This document shows positions 54,373 to 63,320 of a stretch of DNA of 64,000 bases, one piece after another. The position numbers and the translations under genes are program-made. The notes under the pieces were generated by a model that saw only the letters and a list, made by a program, of their open reading frames with translations, was not told where the DNA came from and ran no database searches. The first letter of the stretch is position 1. Every line of letters begins with the position of its first letter. The DNA is from AP-15 sp963701815 (GTDB lineage: Bacteria; Pseudomonadota; Alphaproteobacteria; ATCC43930; CGMCC-115725): assembly GCA_963701815.1 (NCBI GenBank), contig CAVPBN010000009.1, forward strand, positions 1 to 64,000, given 5' to 3'.

Positions 54373-55359
54373 CTACCGTTCGAGGCCGCCGACGGCGCCC
54401 TCGCGAAAGCGGGCGAGATCTTCCGGGCCGAAAAAGTTGATGTCGCCGGGAGTGGCGAGGCCGATCGCCGCAGCAAAGGCGCCGAGGCCGATCGCGAGGT
54501 CGAGATCGCCGTCGAGCAGACCGTGGATCAGACCGGCGGCAAACGAGTTGCCGGCGCCGATCCGGTCGACGACCTCGACGGCATAGCGCGGCGCATAGCG
54601 AAAGGCGCCGTCGGCGAGCAGCATCGTGCCGGGTTCGGCCTCCGGCGCGCGGGTCAGGGCCACCCGCGCCACGCCATAGCGGCGGGCGACGGCCGCCGCC
54701 AATTCCTCCCCCGTCTCGCCGAAGCCCAGCACATTGCGCGCGTCCCGCTCGGCCAGCACGAGCAGGTGCAGCGAGGGGGCGGCGATATCGAGCACGGCGC
54801 GGGCCTCTGCCGTGGTCGTCAACGTCGCGCGATAGTTCAGATCATAGGAGACCCGCTTGCCGGCAGACGCGGCCAGGGCGGCCAGTTGCAGGATCAAGGC
54901 CCGGCAGCTCGGTCCCAGCGCCGGGGTGATGCCGGACAGATGCAGCCACGCGCTGGCCTGAACCAGCGCGTCCCAGGGCGCGTCCTCGAACCCGAGTTCG
55001 GAAGCCGCCGAATGTTTGCGGTCATAGATGACGCGGCTGGTCCGCGGCTCGGGTCCAGGCTCGTAGAACATCAGGCCGAGCCGCGTATCGGGCAGCCAGC
55101 GCACCCAGCGCGTATCGACGCCGTGCCGCCGCGCCTCGCCGTCGACCAGGCGGCCGAGCGGCCCTTCCGGCAGCCGCGATACCCAGGCGACCCGCCGGCC
55201 GAGCCGAGCCAGCAGGCAACCGACATTGAGCTCGCTGCCGCCGATCCCGATTTCGAGAAGCCGCGCCTGATCGAGCCGCTGCGCCTGCGGCGGCGACAAC
55301 CGCATCAAGGTCTCGCCGAGCGTCAGCAGGTCGTAGCCGGGCTCGGGCGGTCCATTCAT
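54373..55359 (-). CDS. PfkB-family sugar kinase, 2-keto-3-deoxygluconate kinase-like
   Basis: 328 residues. The N-terminal LTLGETLMRLSPPQAQRLDQ and GGSELNVGCLLARLGRRVAW match KdgK-type kinases. The C-terminal PfkB signature DRIGAGNSFAAGLIHGLLDG carries the catalytic Asp/anion hole. It phosphorylates a sugar acid, probably 2-keto-3-deoxygluconate, using ATP. The start codon overlaps the stop of the upstream SDR (ATGA), so the pair is one operon that could convert a hexuronate-derived acid to a phosphorylated KDG; that substrate fits the uronate lyase at 43.4 kb but is inference. Confidence 0.88.
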   Translation of the reverse strand: MNGPPEPGYDLLTLGETLMRLSPPQAQRLDQARLLEIGIGGSELNVGCLLARLGRRVAWVSRLPEGPLGRLVDGEARRHGVDTRWVRWLPDTRLGLMFYEPGPEPRTSRVIYDRKHSAASELGFEDAPWDALVQASAWLHLSGITPALGPSCRALILQLAALAASAGKRVSYDLNYRATLTTTAEARAVLDIAAPSLHLLVLAERDARNVLGFGETGEELAAAVARRYGVARVALTRAPEAEPGTMLLADGAFRYAPRYAVEVVDRIGAGNSFAAGLIHGLLDGDLDLAIGLGAFAAAIGLATPGDINFFGPEDLARFREGAVGGLER

Positions 55360-56123
55360 CCGCGCGGGCCGCCGGCGACGTAGATGACCTGGCCGGAAAC
55401 GAACGAGGCGTCGTCGCTGGCCAGAAAGGCAATGACGTTGGCGACGTCGCGCGGCACTCCGACCCGCCCGACCGGGATCGCCTTGGCGCGCTCGGCCTTG
55501 TATTCCTCGGGGTCGCGGCCGAGCCGGATCGCCACCGCCCGGGTCATCTCGCTGTCGATATATCCGGGCGCCACCGCGTTGGCGGTGATGCCGAAACGAC
55601 CCAGTTCGATCGCCAGGGTGCGCGCCATGCCTTGCAGCCCGGCTTTGGCCGTCGAATAGTTGGTCTGGCCGCGATTGCCGAGCGCCGAGGCCGAGGACAG
55701 GTTGACGATGCGGCCCCAGTTCTTCTTGACCATCTCGCGCTGCGCCGCCCGGGCGCACAGAAACGCGCCCTTCAGATGCACCAGCGAGACCGCGTCCCAA
55801 TCTTCCTCGGTCATCCGATGAATGAGATTGTCGCGGGTAATCCCGGCATTGTTGATCAGGATGTCGACCGAGCCCAGCCGCGCCGCGACATCGGCCACCA
55901 ACCGGTCGACCTCCGCGGCGATCCCGACATTGGCGGCCAGACCGAGGGCGGCAACCCCATGGTCGCGGGCGATGCGCGCCGCGGTCGCTTCGGCCCCGGC
56001 GCCGTCGAGGTCGCAGATCGCGATTGCCGCACCGTCTTCGGCGAGGCGCTCGGCCGTCGCCGCGCCGATGCCCCTGGCGCCGCCGGTAATCAGCGCCACC
56101 CTCCCGGCTGAACGATGATCCAT
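55356..56123 (-). CDS. FabG-like short-chain dehydrogenase
   Basis: 255 residues. Cofactor motif VALITGGARGIGAATAERLA, structural INNAGITRDN, catalytic Ser in IVNLSSASALGNRGQ with Tyr and Lys in TNYSTAKAG, and the ending GQVIYVAGGPRG. The TRDNLIHRMTEEDWDAV segment is typical of 3-oxoacyl reductases. Coupled by ATGA to the downstream PfkB kinase, so it may act as a sugar-acid dehydrogenase rather than in fatty-acid synthesis. Confidence 0.9.
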   Translation of the reverse strand: MDHRSAGRVALITGGARGIGAATAERLAEDGAAIAICDLDGAGAEATAARIARDHGVAALGLAANVGIAAEVDRLVADVAARLGSVDILINNAGITRDNLIHRMTEEDWDAVSLVHLKGAFLCARAAQREMVKKNWGRIVNLSSASALGNRGQTNYSTAKAGLQGMARTLAIELGRFGITANAVAPGYIDSEMTRAVAIRLGRDPEEYKAERAKAIPVGRVGVPRDVANVIAFLASDDASFVSGQVIYVAGGPRG

Positions 56124-56535
56124 CGCACCCTCCCGATTGTCTGCGGCGCCAGCCTGTCGCAGCAGCGAGCGGTGCGCAACCGCTTCCTTGCGGTGCCGAT
56201 GGGCCAACGGTTCGACTGATGGACCGCCGTTTTGCATGGGCGGCCGGAACACCCCGGTATGCCGGTCCCGATCACCCTCCGCCGAGACCCGACCGGGTCA
56301 AGGGATCGGCTGTCTGTCACTGCCCACCACCCTACATTTTGCCCGGTTTGGCATGAACTCTGACCTGATCTGGCAAATCTGCCTACGCCGAAAGCAATCT
56401 TTTCAGGTCGAAAGCGGTCTGTGCCGCCGTTGCATAAATCTCTTGAATTCTGCAATACGCGGCCGGCTCATTTTGAGACTGACTTGTGCGACCAACTAAC
56501 CTGCTGAACTGGCGGACGGGGCTATGCAGAGCCGG
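56124..56535. other. gene-free stretch upstream of the SDR-kinase operon
   Basis: About 410 bases without a protein-like frame on either strand. The SDR promoter should be here. Nothing else recognised. Confidence 0.4.
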
Positions 56536-56785
56536 TCACGGCAGCTCGAACACTGTCCCCCCTGAATACGAACCAGAAACAAACGACGTCGTGCCGTAAA
56601 GGTGACCAGACGCGTCCATGATCAGACCGGCGTAAGGGTTCCCGCCATCGATGCATCTTCCCGTTTTTATTACGGAACAAAAATTATATAGGACTGTCTC
56701 CGTCCACGCGGTCCCGGTCGCGTGGGGGGCAGCTCGAACAGGACGCCCTCACCGTGAGCACCTCCTGCTCTAAGCCCAATATGTT
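56536..56785 (-). pseudogene. C-terminal fragment of a GloVer-type tandem-repeat protein
   Basis: The minus strand reads GEGVLFELPPTRPG, then after a frame change ETVLYNFCS and GGNPYAGLIMDASGHLYGTT, ending GGTVFELP before a stop at 56536. The FEL..W..TVLYSFC...DG..PYAGLIMDASGNLYGTT pattern is the choice-of-anchor tandem-repeat (GloVer) signature of secreted proteins. Only about one and a half repeats remain out of the usual ten or more, so this is a remnant. Confidence 0.65.
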
Positions 56786-56865
56786 GGGGTACCGCCGTCT
56801 GCGCGCCTCTGTCGAAGCCGCATAGCGTACTTCTGGACAAACTTCGCGGTGGAGCGGCGGCCCGC

Positions 56866-57141
56866 TCACTTCTCCAGTCCAGCGGCCTTGCGCAGCGCTT
56901 CGTTGATGCGCGATTGCCAGCCTGGTCCGGTCGCGCGGAAGTAGGCCAGGACATCTGGATCGAGCTGGATATTCACAGCTTCTCCAGGCGTCGCTTTTTT
57001 TGGGCGATCGCCAGCCCGAGCCGGGCGGATCAGACGATCGCCTTCGCGAATTTCCGCCCGTTCGAACCAGGCGCCATCGAGTGGCGGCGCCTCGTCCGGA
57101 TCAATCCATCTGCTCCCGGAAATAAGCTTCTTCGTCGGCAT
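56866..57141 (-). CDS. brnA: BrnA-type antitoxin
   Basis: 91 residues. The C-terminal half has EAVNIQLDPDVLAYFRATGP and GWQSRINEALRKAAGLEK, the ribbon-helix-helix end of BrnA antitoxins. The N-terminal half (IDPDEAPPLDGAWFERAEIR) would bind the toxin. It overlaps the upstream brnT by about 41 bases, the usual gene order (toxin first). BrnA normally represses the operon through its DNA-binding end. Confidence 0.88.
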   Translation of the reverse strand: MPTKKLISGSRWIDPDEAPPLDGAWFERAEIREGDRLIRPARAGDRPKKATPGEAVNIQLDPDVLAYFRATGPGWQSRINEALRKAAGLEK

Positions 57142-57371
57142 GCCCGTACCTCATCGAAATAATCCGTCTTGCGCCGGCACGCGGCGTCCAGACCACCACG
57201 ACAAAACGGCCTAACAGCCATCCCGCCGTAATGTAGCGCGGCTCGCGATAATTACGCCGTTCGTCGGGCAGTGTCATCGAGCGCCCGGCGAACACCAGCT
57301 CGGCGTCGGCAAAATCGAGGCCGCGCTGCGACCAGCGTGCGCCGACGTTTGGCGTCATCCCAGGTGTTCAT
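57101..57371 (-). CDS. brnT: BrnT-type toxin, N-terminal frameshift
   Basis: The frame from 57358 gives GLDFADAELVFAGRSMTLPD, RNYREPRYITAGWLLGRFVV and ARRIISMRYGHADEEAYFRE, matching BrnT, a RelE-fold ribonuclease toxin. The expected start MNTWDDAKRRRTL is encoded from ATG 57371 in the neighbouring frame and a single-base change near 57330 separates it from the rest. The call is therefore one gene, about 90 residues. If the change is real, the first catalytic-region residues are lost and the toxin may be inactive. Confidence 0.8.
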
Positions 57372-57541
57372 CAACCGCTGCACCCACTATAACCCAGCGA
57401 TCAAATCGTTATGGGAACAGTGAAGAGGCGCGCCTACGACCGGCAAGCGATGGCCGGCAGTCAGGCGAGGCTCTGCCGGTGGGTGTCCGGCACCGCAATA
57501 ATCCGTTCGAGTTCGCGTCGGTGTCAGCGGCGCGATCGCTG

Positions 57542-57901
57542 CTACACGCCGAAGATCGCGCCGCGAATGTCGACGTGGTCGTCGCCGGGCGCGGCGGACC
57601 GCTCGGGCGCCGGAGCCACCGCTTCGGCGACCGTGAAATGCGTGTTCCGGACCTCCCAGTAGCGGCCGTGCCCGGAGATCGCGATCCCGCCGCCGGTGTC
57701 GTTTTCGTACCAGCCGTCGCGCAATTCGACGATTTCCCAGCCGGCGACGCGCAATGCGGCGATGGCGTCAGTCTCGCCGACGCAGAAATAGTCGGTCTTG
57801 CCGCGACCGCCGGGCACCAGGTCCGGCGTGTTGCGCACCGCTTTGACCCGGATATCGACCATATCCGGTTTATCGCCGGCGCTGCGAACGATGAACATCA
57901 T
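57542..57901 (-). CDS. small conserved hypothetical protein
   Basis: 119 residues starting MMFIVRSAGDKPDMVDIRVK. It has no motif I recognise; the middle (DYFCVGETDAIAALRVAGWE, GWYENDTGGGIAISGHGRYW) reads as a mixed alpha/beta single domain. The ATG overlaps the stop of the upstream hydrolase by four bases, so it is coupled to it and to the LLM gene before that. Probably a binding or accessory subunit for that pathway. Confidence 0.7.
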   Translation of the reverse strand: MMFIVRSAGDKPDMVDIRVKAVRNTPDLVPGGRGKTDYFCVGETDAIAALRVAGWEIVELRDGWYENDTGGGIAISGHGRYWEVRNTHFTVAEAVAPAPERSAAPGDDHVDIRGAIFGV

Positions 57902-58734
57902 GCCGACCGCACCTCCTCCTGCCGCTCGTGGAAAAAGTCCGCCACCCGGTCGACGAACCGGCGCGGCTGCTCGAGCTCCGGATGGTGCCCGGCATCGGCG
58001 ATCACCTCGAACCGCGCACCGGGGATCAGATCGGCGTAGGCGCGGCCATAATCGGGCGTCACGATCCGGTCGGACGCACCCCACAGCACCAGGGTCGGCA
58101 CGGCGATGCGGTGCAGCCAGTGCTTGAGCTGCGGGTTGAACATGTGCGGGCGCCAGGCATAGAGGCACAGCGCATCCCAGTTGCGCGCCAGCGTGATCAT
58201 GTCGTCGTCGGTCATCGCCTCGCCGATCAAAGTCTGCCAGCCGAGCCCGTAATCGCCGGGCGTCCGCTGCGCCGGATCGTGCCAGGCGCGCCGGGCCAGT
58301 TCCTGCGGCGAGGTGTTGAAGAAATGCGCGATGTCGCGCTCCTCGCGCCCGCCGAGCTTGATCCCGACCGGGTCGACCAGCACCAGACGGCCGAGCCGAG
58401 CCGGGGCGCAGGCGGCGATTTCGGCGGCGATCCAGCCGCCGAACGAAAACCCGATCATGCCGACCCCGTCGGCGTCGAGCGCGTCGAGCAGCGCCAGGTA
58501 GAGATGGACCAGATCGTACATCGTGTCGAAATCGTCGGGCCGCGGCGAATTGCCGAAGCCCGGATGCGACGGCGCGATGATCTCGCCGTGTTCGGCGAGC
58601 AAATCGAGAAACGGCGCGTTCGGGCTGATATTGTTGATGCCGTGCAGCAGCAGGATCGGCGGCGCGCCGGCCCGGCCGCGGCGCAGCACCTGCAATTCGA
58701 TCGGCCCGAGCGTGAGGCGTTCCTGCCCGGTCAT
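57898..58734 (-). CDS. alpha/beta hydrolase
   Basis: 278 residues with an intact catalytic triad: nucleophile elbow GMIGFSFGGWIAAEI (G-F-S-F-G), acid in LVLWGASDRIVTPDYG and His in IADAGHHPELEQPRRFV; the oxyanion strand is ILLLHGINNISPNAP. Hydrolase of the C-C-bond or ester group; substrate unknown. Overlaps the LLM gene upstream by four bases and the small protein downstream by four, so all three are one operon. Confidence 0.88.
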   Translation of the reverse strand: MTGQERLTLGPIELQVLRRGRAGAPPILLLHGINNISPNAPFLDLLAEHGEIIAPSHPGFGNSPRPDDFDTMYDLVHLYLALLDALDADGVGMIGFSFGGWIAAEIAACAPARLGRLVLVDPVGIKLGGREERDIAHFFNTSPQELARRAWHDPAQRTPGDYGLGWQTLIGEAMTDDDMITLARNWDALCLYAWRPHMFNPQLKHWLHRIAVPTLVLWGASDRIVTPDYGRAYADLIPGARFEVIADAGHHPELEQPRRFVDRVADFFHERQEEVRSA

Positions 58735-59915
58735 TGCGCCGCCCAGGCGGCGCCGCCGGCGTCGAGCGGTTCGAGATCCTGCAACTGCGGCAACACCTCG
58801 CGGGCGGCGAGATTGAAGCTCTTTTCCGCCTCGGCATGGGTGACCAGCCCCTGCCGGGTCATCATGATGATGTGGCCGACGCCGCCGACCCGCCGGCGGA
58901 ACTCCCTGATCTGCCTTGCGACCGTGTCGGGATTGCCGGCGAACATCTGGCCCTGGCCGATCAGCGCCTCGGCATCGAGGTTGGTCGGACGCGGTCGCCT
59001 GGTCGCCCCGCTGCGCCACGCCGCGGGCGCCATTTCGGGAGCGACCGCGCCGGGCTGGAATTTCGAAAATTGCGGCGCGCTCTTGATGCTGACCGTCAGA
59101 AACCAGGCAATCTTCTGGCCGATGCGGATGCCCTCCTCATCGGTGTCGCCGACATAGCAGAACGCCATGTACGAAAATCGGTCCTCGCCGGGCGCCGGCA
59201 GACCCGCTGCGGCGCGCGCTCCCTTGTAGGCGTCAAAGGCCTGCCGGGTGCGGTCGTAGCCCCCGAACAGCAGGGTGTTGACCATGCCGCGGCGGCCGAG
59301 CTCGGCGCAGGTCGGCAGGTCGCTGGTGGCCGCCCAGAACTCGGGTCGCGGCTCCTGGTAGGGTCGCGGCCAGATGTTGACATGCGGGTGGATGAAGAAC
59401 TTGCCCTCCCAGCTGAACGGGCCGTCGCGGGTGGTCAGCGATTTCTCGATCAGATCGATCGCCTCCCACTCGCGCTCGCGGATGCGCATCGGGTTGGCGT
59501 CGCCCGAGACCATCTCGGTCGCGCCGGATTTGACGAAGCCGATCTCGAGGCGGCCGCGCGAGAGCACGTCGATCGTCGCGTATTCCTCGGCGATGCGCAC
59601 CGGATCGGGCCGCACCGTGATCAGCGTGCCGAGCGACAGGATGCGCACGTTGCGGGTAAGCCGGGCGACAACGCCGGTGATGACCGGGCTCGCCGCCCAC
59701 AAATTGTTGATCCCGGAATGATGCTCGTTGGTGACGATATGGATGCCGATATCGTCGCACAGCCGGTATTCGTCGAAGACCTCGTCGTAGAGGCGCGCGG
59801 CGATCTTCGGATCGCAATATTTATTGGGCAGGCTCGCCCTTACCGACTCGGCCTCTTCCAGCACCTCGTTCGGCACAAACGGGTACGGGTTCTCGCAGTG
59901 GTTCCAGAGTTCCAT
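58731..59915 (-). CDS. luciferase-like flavin-dependent monooxygenase
   Basis: 394 residues of the LLM class: DDIGIHIVTNEHHSGINNLW, LTRNVRILSLGTLITVRPDP, RGRLEIGFVKSGATEMVSGD and SYMAFCYVGDTDEEGIRIGQ are typical. ATG 59915 (MELWNHCENPYPFV) is the family start; the longer frame upstream has no homology. It uses reduced flavin and oxygen. It is the first gene of an ATGA-coupled trio with a hydrolase and a small protein, a layout suggesting oxidation followed by hydrolysis of one substrate. Confidence 0.87.
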   Translation of the reverse strand: MELWNHCENPYPFVPNEVLEEAESVRASLPNKYCDPKIAARLYDEVFDEYRLCDDIGIHIVTNEHHSGINNLWAASPVITGVVARLTRNVRILSLGTLITVRPDPVRIAEEYATIDVLSRGRLEIGFVKSGATEMVSGDANPMRIREREWEAIDLIEKSLTTRDGPFSWEGKFFIHPHVNIWPRPYQEPRPEFWAATSDLPTCAELGRRGMVNTLLFGGYDRTRQAFDAYKGARAAAGLPAPGEDRFSYMAFCYVGDTDEEGIRIGQKIAWFLTVSIKSAPQFSKFQPGAVAPEMAPAAWRSGATRRPRPTNLDAEALIGQGQMFAGNPDTVARQIREFRRRVGGVGHIIMMTRQGLVTHAEAEKSFNLAAREVLPQLQDLEPLDAGGAAWAAQ

Positions 59916-60138
59916 CGGCCCTCTCCTGACGGGCGCCGGGGCGCGGCCGGAATCGGCCGTGGAGGCGCGGGCCATCGGCGAAATCGGCTGATGCAGCATA
60001 CCCGATTTGCCTAGAACCGCGGACGGCGTCGCGCGGGCGCGACGGAATGCTCCGGTTTGCCCCGCCCCGCCCCCTCCAGCGCGGCCCGATCGGCTCGCCG
60101 AGGGTAGATCCGGCCGGCGCCCTCCGGTGGATCGTCCC

Positions 60139-60348
60139 CTAGTCGCGGCGGTCGAGCCAGTAGGTGATCGCCGACGCGACGCCGATCAGGATCAGGGCAT
60201 GGCCGCTGAGCCAGGGGGCCGAAAAGCTGCGCACGACGCAAAATACGCCGAGACTGCCCAGGACCAACGAGAAGGTCCATAAGGCCGACCGCAGCAGGAA
60301 AATTTCGAGCACGCAGCGGTCCTCAATCGGGCGAATACGATATGTCAA
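60139..60348 (-). CDS. possible small membrane protein
   Basis: A 69-codon frame with two hydrophobic helices (LWTFSLVLGSLGVFCVV and HALILIGVASAITYWL) and charged ends. The start is weak (TTG at 60348, or a GTG at about 60311). It shows no known motif but the helix pattern and base choice look protein-like. Low certainty that it is expressed. Confidence 0.4.
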   Translation of the reverse strand: MTYRIRPIEDRCVLEIFLLRSALWTFSLVLGSLGVFCVVRSFSAPWLSGHALILIGVASAITYWLDRRD

Positions 60349-60384
60349 TCGCCCAACGGCGGCGGCGTTTCATAAAATTCGAGA

Positions 60385-63183
60385 TTAATGCCCGGAACGA
60401 GCGTTTTGCCGGTACCCGGCAGCGGCGGGGTCCGATCGTCGGCGGGCCGGAAATCCGTCCGCCGGGCTTGACCGATGGTGCGGCCGCGACGGGCGGTACG
60501 ACGCAGCCAGGCGACAGCTAGGCGAACTCTTCGACACCATTTCGTAGGTGTTGGGGCTGAGGTCCGGGGTGGCGAGGATGCGTTCGAGCTGGCCGCGCAT
60601 CAATGCCTGGCGGGCCGGGTCGAAGCGGCGCCAGGCGCCGAGCGGCTGCACCAGGCGGGCCGCCATCAGCGCATTGCTCGGGTCGAGCGTCAGCACCTCG
60701 TCGGCGAGAAAGACATAGCCGGCGCCGCTCGGGTCGTGAAAGCGCAATTGGTTGCCTTGCGCGAAAGCGCCGACCAGGGCCCGCATCCGGTTCGGGTTTT
60801 TGCGGGTGAACGCGGGATGCAGGGTCAGCTCGCGCACCCGGGCGGGCGTATCGGGCAGCGTCGAGCGCGCCTGCAGACCAAACCACTTATCGACGACCAG
60901 CTCGTCATGCGACCACAGGTCGTAGAACCGGGCGAGGGCGCTCCGGCGCTCGGGACGGTCGAGATCGGCGAGCGCCGTCAATGCCGCCAGCACATCGGTC
61001 ATGTTGCGTCCGATCTCGAACTGGGTCCGGGCGAGGGCGGCGCCCGCGCCGGGATCGGCGGCGGCGAGATAGGCAAGTGCCGTATTGCGCAATGCCCGCC
61101 GACCGATCGCGCCGCCGTCGATCCGGTACGGGCCGGCATCGGCAAATGCCTGATAGGCGGCGGCGAATTCCGCCCGCAACGCCTGGCCGATCGCAACCCG
61201 CGCGGCTTCGCGCACGGCATGCACCGCGTCGACGTCGGCGACCGCCAGCTGATCGGTCAGAAACGGCTCGCTCGGCAGGCTCAGCGCCTCGGCGGCAAAG
61301 GCCGGGTCGCGCTCGGCATCGGCGAGGGTCTGGCGCATCGCCGCCACCAGGTCGGGGTCGAGCGGCCCCGGTTTCTCGCCGCGTTGGCGGGCGGCGACCC
61401 GGTCGAGCAGAACTCGGGTCGCCACCTGCTGACCGGCCTCCCAGCGGGCGAACGGCTCGGCATCGTGAACCGCGAGGAATTTCAGCCGGTCGAGCGGCAC
61501 GCCGGTCAGTTTCACCGGGGCCGAAAAGCCGCGCAGCAGCGACGGCGTCGGCGCCGTCGCCAGATCGACAAAGCGAAAGGTTTGGCGGGCTTCGACAAGG
61601 CTGAGGACGCGCGTCCCGATCCGGCCGTTCGCCTCGCCGTCGAGCCGGACCGGCAATTCGGCGCCGTCCGCGCCGAGAAGACCCATCGCCAGCGGGATCA
61701 GCATCGGCGCCTTATCGGGCTGGCCCGGCGTCGGCGGAATTCTCTGCGCGACCTCCAGCTCATAGCTGCCGGCGACGGCGTCCCAGCGGTCGTCGACCGC
61801 GATTTCGGGCGTGCCGGCCTGTTCATACCACAGCTTGAACCGGCTGAGATCGATACCGCCCGCCGTCTCCATCGCCGCCACGAAATCCTCGATCGTCGCG
61901 GCGTGGTTGTCGTGCCGCGCGATGTAAAGGTCCATGCCGCGGCGAAAACCGTCTTTGCCGATCAGCGTCTGGATCATCCGCACCAGTTCGGCGCCCTTGT
62001 TGTAGACGGTGGCGGTGTAGAAATTGTCGATCCGCAGGTAGCTCGGCGGCCGCACCGGATGGGCGAGCGGCCCGTCATCCTCCGGGAATTGCGCCGCCCG
62101 CAGGGTCCGCACCGCGGCGATGCGCTGCACCGAGCGGCTGCCTTGGTCGGCCGAGAATTCCTGGTCGCGGAATACCGTCAACCCCTCCTTCAGCGAAAGC
62201 TGAAACCAGTCGCGGCAGGTCACCCGGTCCCCGGTCCAATTGTGAAAATACTCGTGGGCGATGACCGCTTCGATATTCTGGTAATCGGTGTCGGTCGCGG
62301 TTTCCGGCTTGGCCAGCACGTAGCGCGTATTGAAGATGTTGAGGCCCTTGTTTTCCATTGCCCCCATGTTGAAGTCGCTGACCGCGACGATGTTGAACAC
62401 ATCGAGGTCGTATTCGAGCCCGAAGACGTCTTCGTCCCAGCGCATCGCCTTTTTCAGCGAGGCCATCGCGTGCGCGCATTTGTCCTCGTCGCCGCGGCGT
62501 ACCCAGATGGCGAGCGCTACCTCGCTGCCCGAGCGCGTCGTGAAATGGTCCCTGACCGCGACGAGATCGCCGGCGACGAGGGCAAACAGGTAGGAGGGCT
62601 TGGGGTGCGGGTCGACCCATTTTGCCCAATGCCGGCCGTTCCCCGCCTCCCCGCTGCCGGAGGGGTTGCCGTTCGACAGCAGGATCGGAAAGCGGGTTTT
62701 GTCGGCGACGATCGTCGTCGTATAGCGGGCCGTCACGTCCGGCCGGTCGATGAAATAGGTGATCCGGCGAAAGCCTTCGGGCTCGCATTGGGTGCAGAAA
62801 TTGCCGCCCGACATATAGAGGCCGGAAAGCTCGGTGTTCTTGTCGGGGGCGATGCGGGTCTCGACCTCGAGCGTGAAGGCGTCGGGCACTTCGGCCAGCA
62901 CCAGCCCGCCTCCGGGCGTCGGCTGATAACGGTTGGGTCCGAGCGCCTCGCCGTCGAGCGCCAGGGCGACGAGGTCGAGCGCCTCGCCGTCGAGGCGCAG
63001 CGGCGCGTCGCGGCCGGCGGCGGCCTCGGGGTTGCGGCGCAGGCGAAGGCGCGATTTGACCCGGGTGTCGGCGTCGCCGAGTTCGAAGACGAGGTCGACG
63101 GTGTCGATCAGAAATTCCGGCGGCCGGTAATCGGCGAGCCGCACCGGTTGGGGCGGCGCGATTTCGAGCGCTGTGTCGGGCAT
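60385..63183 (-). CDS. pepN: aminopeptidase N (M1 family), frameshifted at the extreme C-terminus
   Basis: A protein of about 932 residues from ATG 63183. The M1 signatures are GAMENKGLNIFNTRY (exopeptidase motif) and VIAHEYFHNWTGDRVTCRDW with the second zinc Glu in KEGLTVFRDQEF (HExxH-18-E). The four-domain layout is full length. Near 60527 a one-base indel leads away from the expected ending, VSKSLA then stop (the stop TAG is at 60518-60520 in the next frame), and adds about 50 unrelated residues to 60385. The enzyme removes N-terminal amino acids in the cytoplasm. Confidence 0.92.
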   Translation of the reverse strand: MPDTALEIAPPQPVRLADYRPPEFLIDTVDLVFELGDADTRVKSRLRLRRNPEAAAGRDAPLRLDGEALDLVALALDGEALGPNRYQPTPGGGLVLAEVPDAFTLEVETRIAPDKNTELSGLYMSGGNFCTQCEPEGFRRITYFIDRPDVTARYTTTIVADKTRFPILLSNGNPSGSGEAGNGRHWAKWVDPHPKPSYLFALVAGDLVAVRDHFTTRSGSEVALAIWVRRGDEDKCAHAMASLKKAMRWDEDVFGLEYDLDVFNIVAVSDFNMGAMENKGLNIFNTRYVLAKPETATDTDYQNIEAVIAHEYFHNWTGDRVTCRDWFQLSLKEGLTVFRDQEFSADQGSRSVQRIAAVRTLRAAQFPEDDGPLAHPVRPPSYLRIDNFYTATVYNKGAELVRMIQTLIGKDGFRRGMDLYIARHDNHAATIEDFVAAMETAGGIDLSRFKLWYEQAGTPEIAVDDRWDAVAGSYELEVAQRIPPTPGQPDKAPMLIPLAMGLLGADGAELPVRLDGEANGRIGTRVLSLVEARQTFRFVDLATAPTPSLLRGFSAPVKLTGVPLDRLKFLAVHDAEPFARWEAGQQVATRVLLDRVAARQRGEKPGPLDPDLVAAMRQTLADAERDPAFAAEALSLPSEPFLTDQLAVADVDAVHAVREAARVAIGQALRAEFAAAYQAFADAGPYRIDGGAIGRRALRNTALAYLAAADPGAGAALARTQFEIGRNMTDVLAALTALADLDRPERRSALARFYDLWSHDELVVDKWFGLQARSTLPDTPARVRELTLHPAFTRKNPNRMRALVGAFAQGNQLRFHDPSGAGYVFLADEVLTLDPSNALMAARLVQPLGAWRRFDPARQALMRGQLERILATPDLSPNTYEMVSKSSPSCRLAASYRPSRPHHRSSPADGFPARRRSDPAAAGYRQNARSGH

Positions 63184-63320
63184 GGCGGTGCCGCTGATAT
63201 CTCCAGGGAGGGGCAACCTATCCCGTCGCGGCGCCGGTGAAAATCCCCGGCGCTGCAGCGGCGCGCATGCGAACCGGCTCGCCGGGCCGCGGGCGCGCGG
63301 GTAACCTCGCAATCGACACG

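Noticed and set aside
60475..63240. Open 921-codon frame on the plus strand opposite pepN
   Set aside because: It is the antisense shadow of the aminopeptidase gene. High GC keeps many frames open, and the Arg/Ala/Gly-rich product has no motif while pepN has a complete zinc site.
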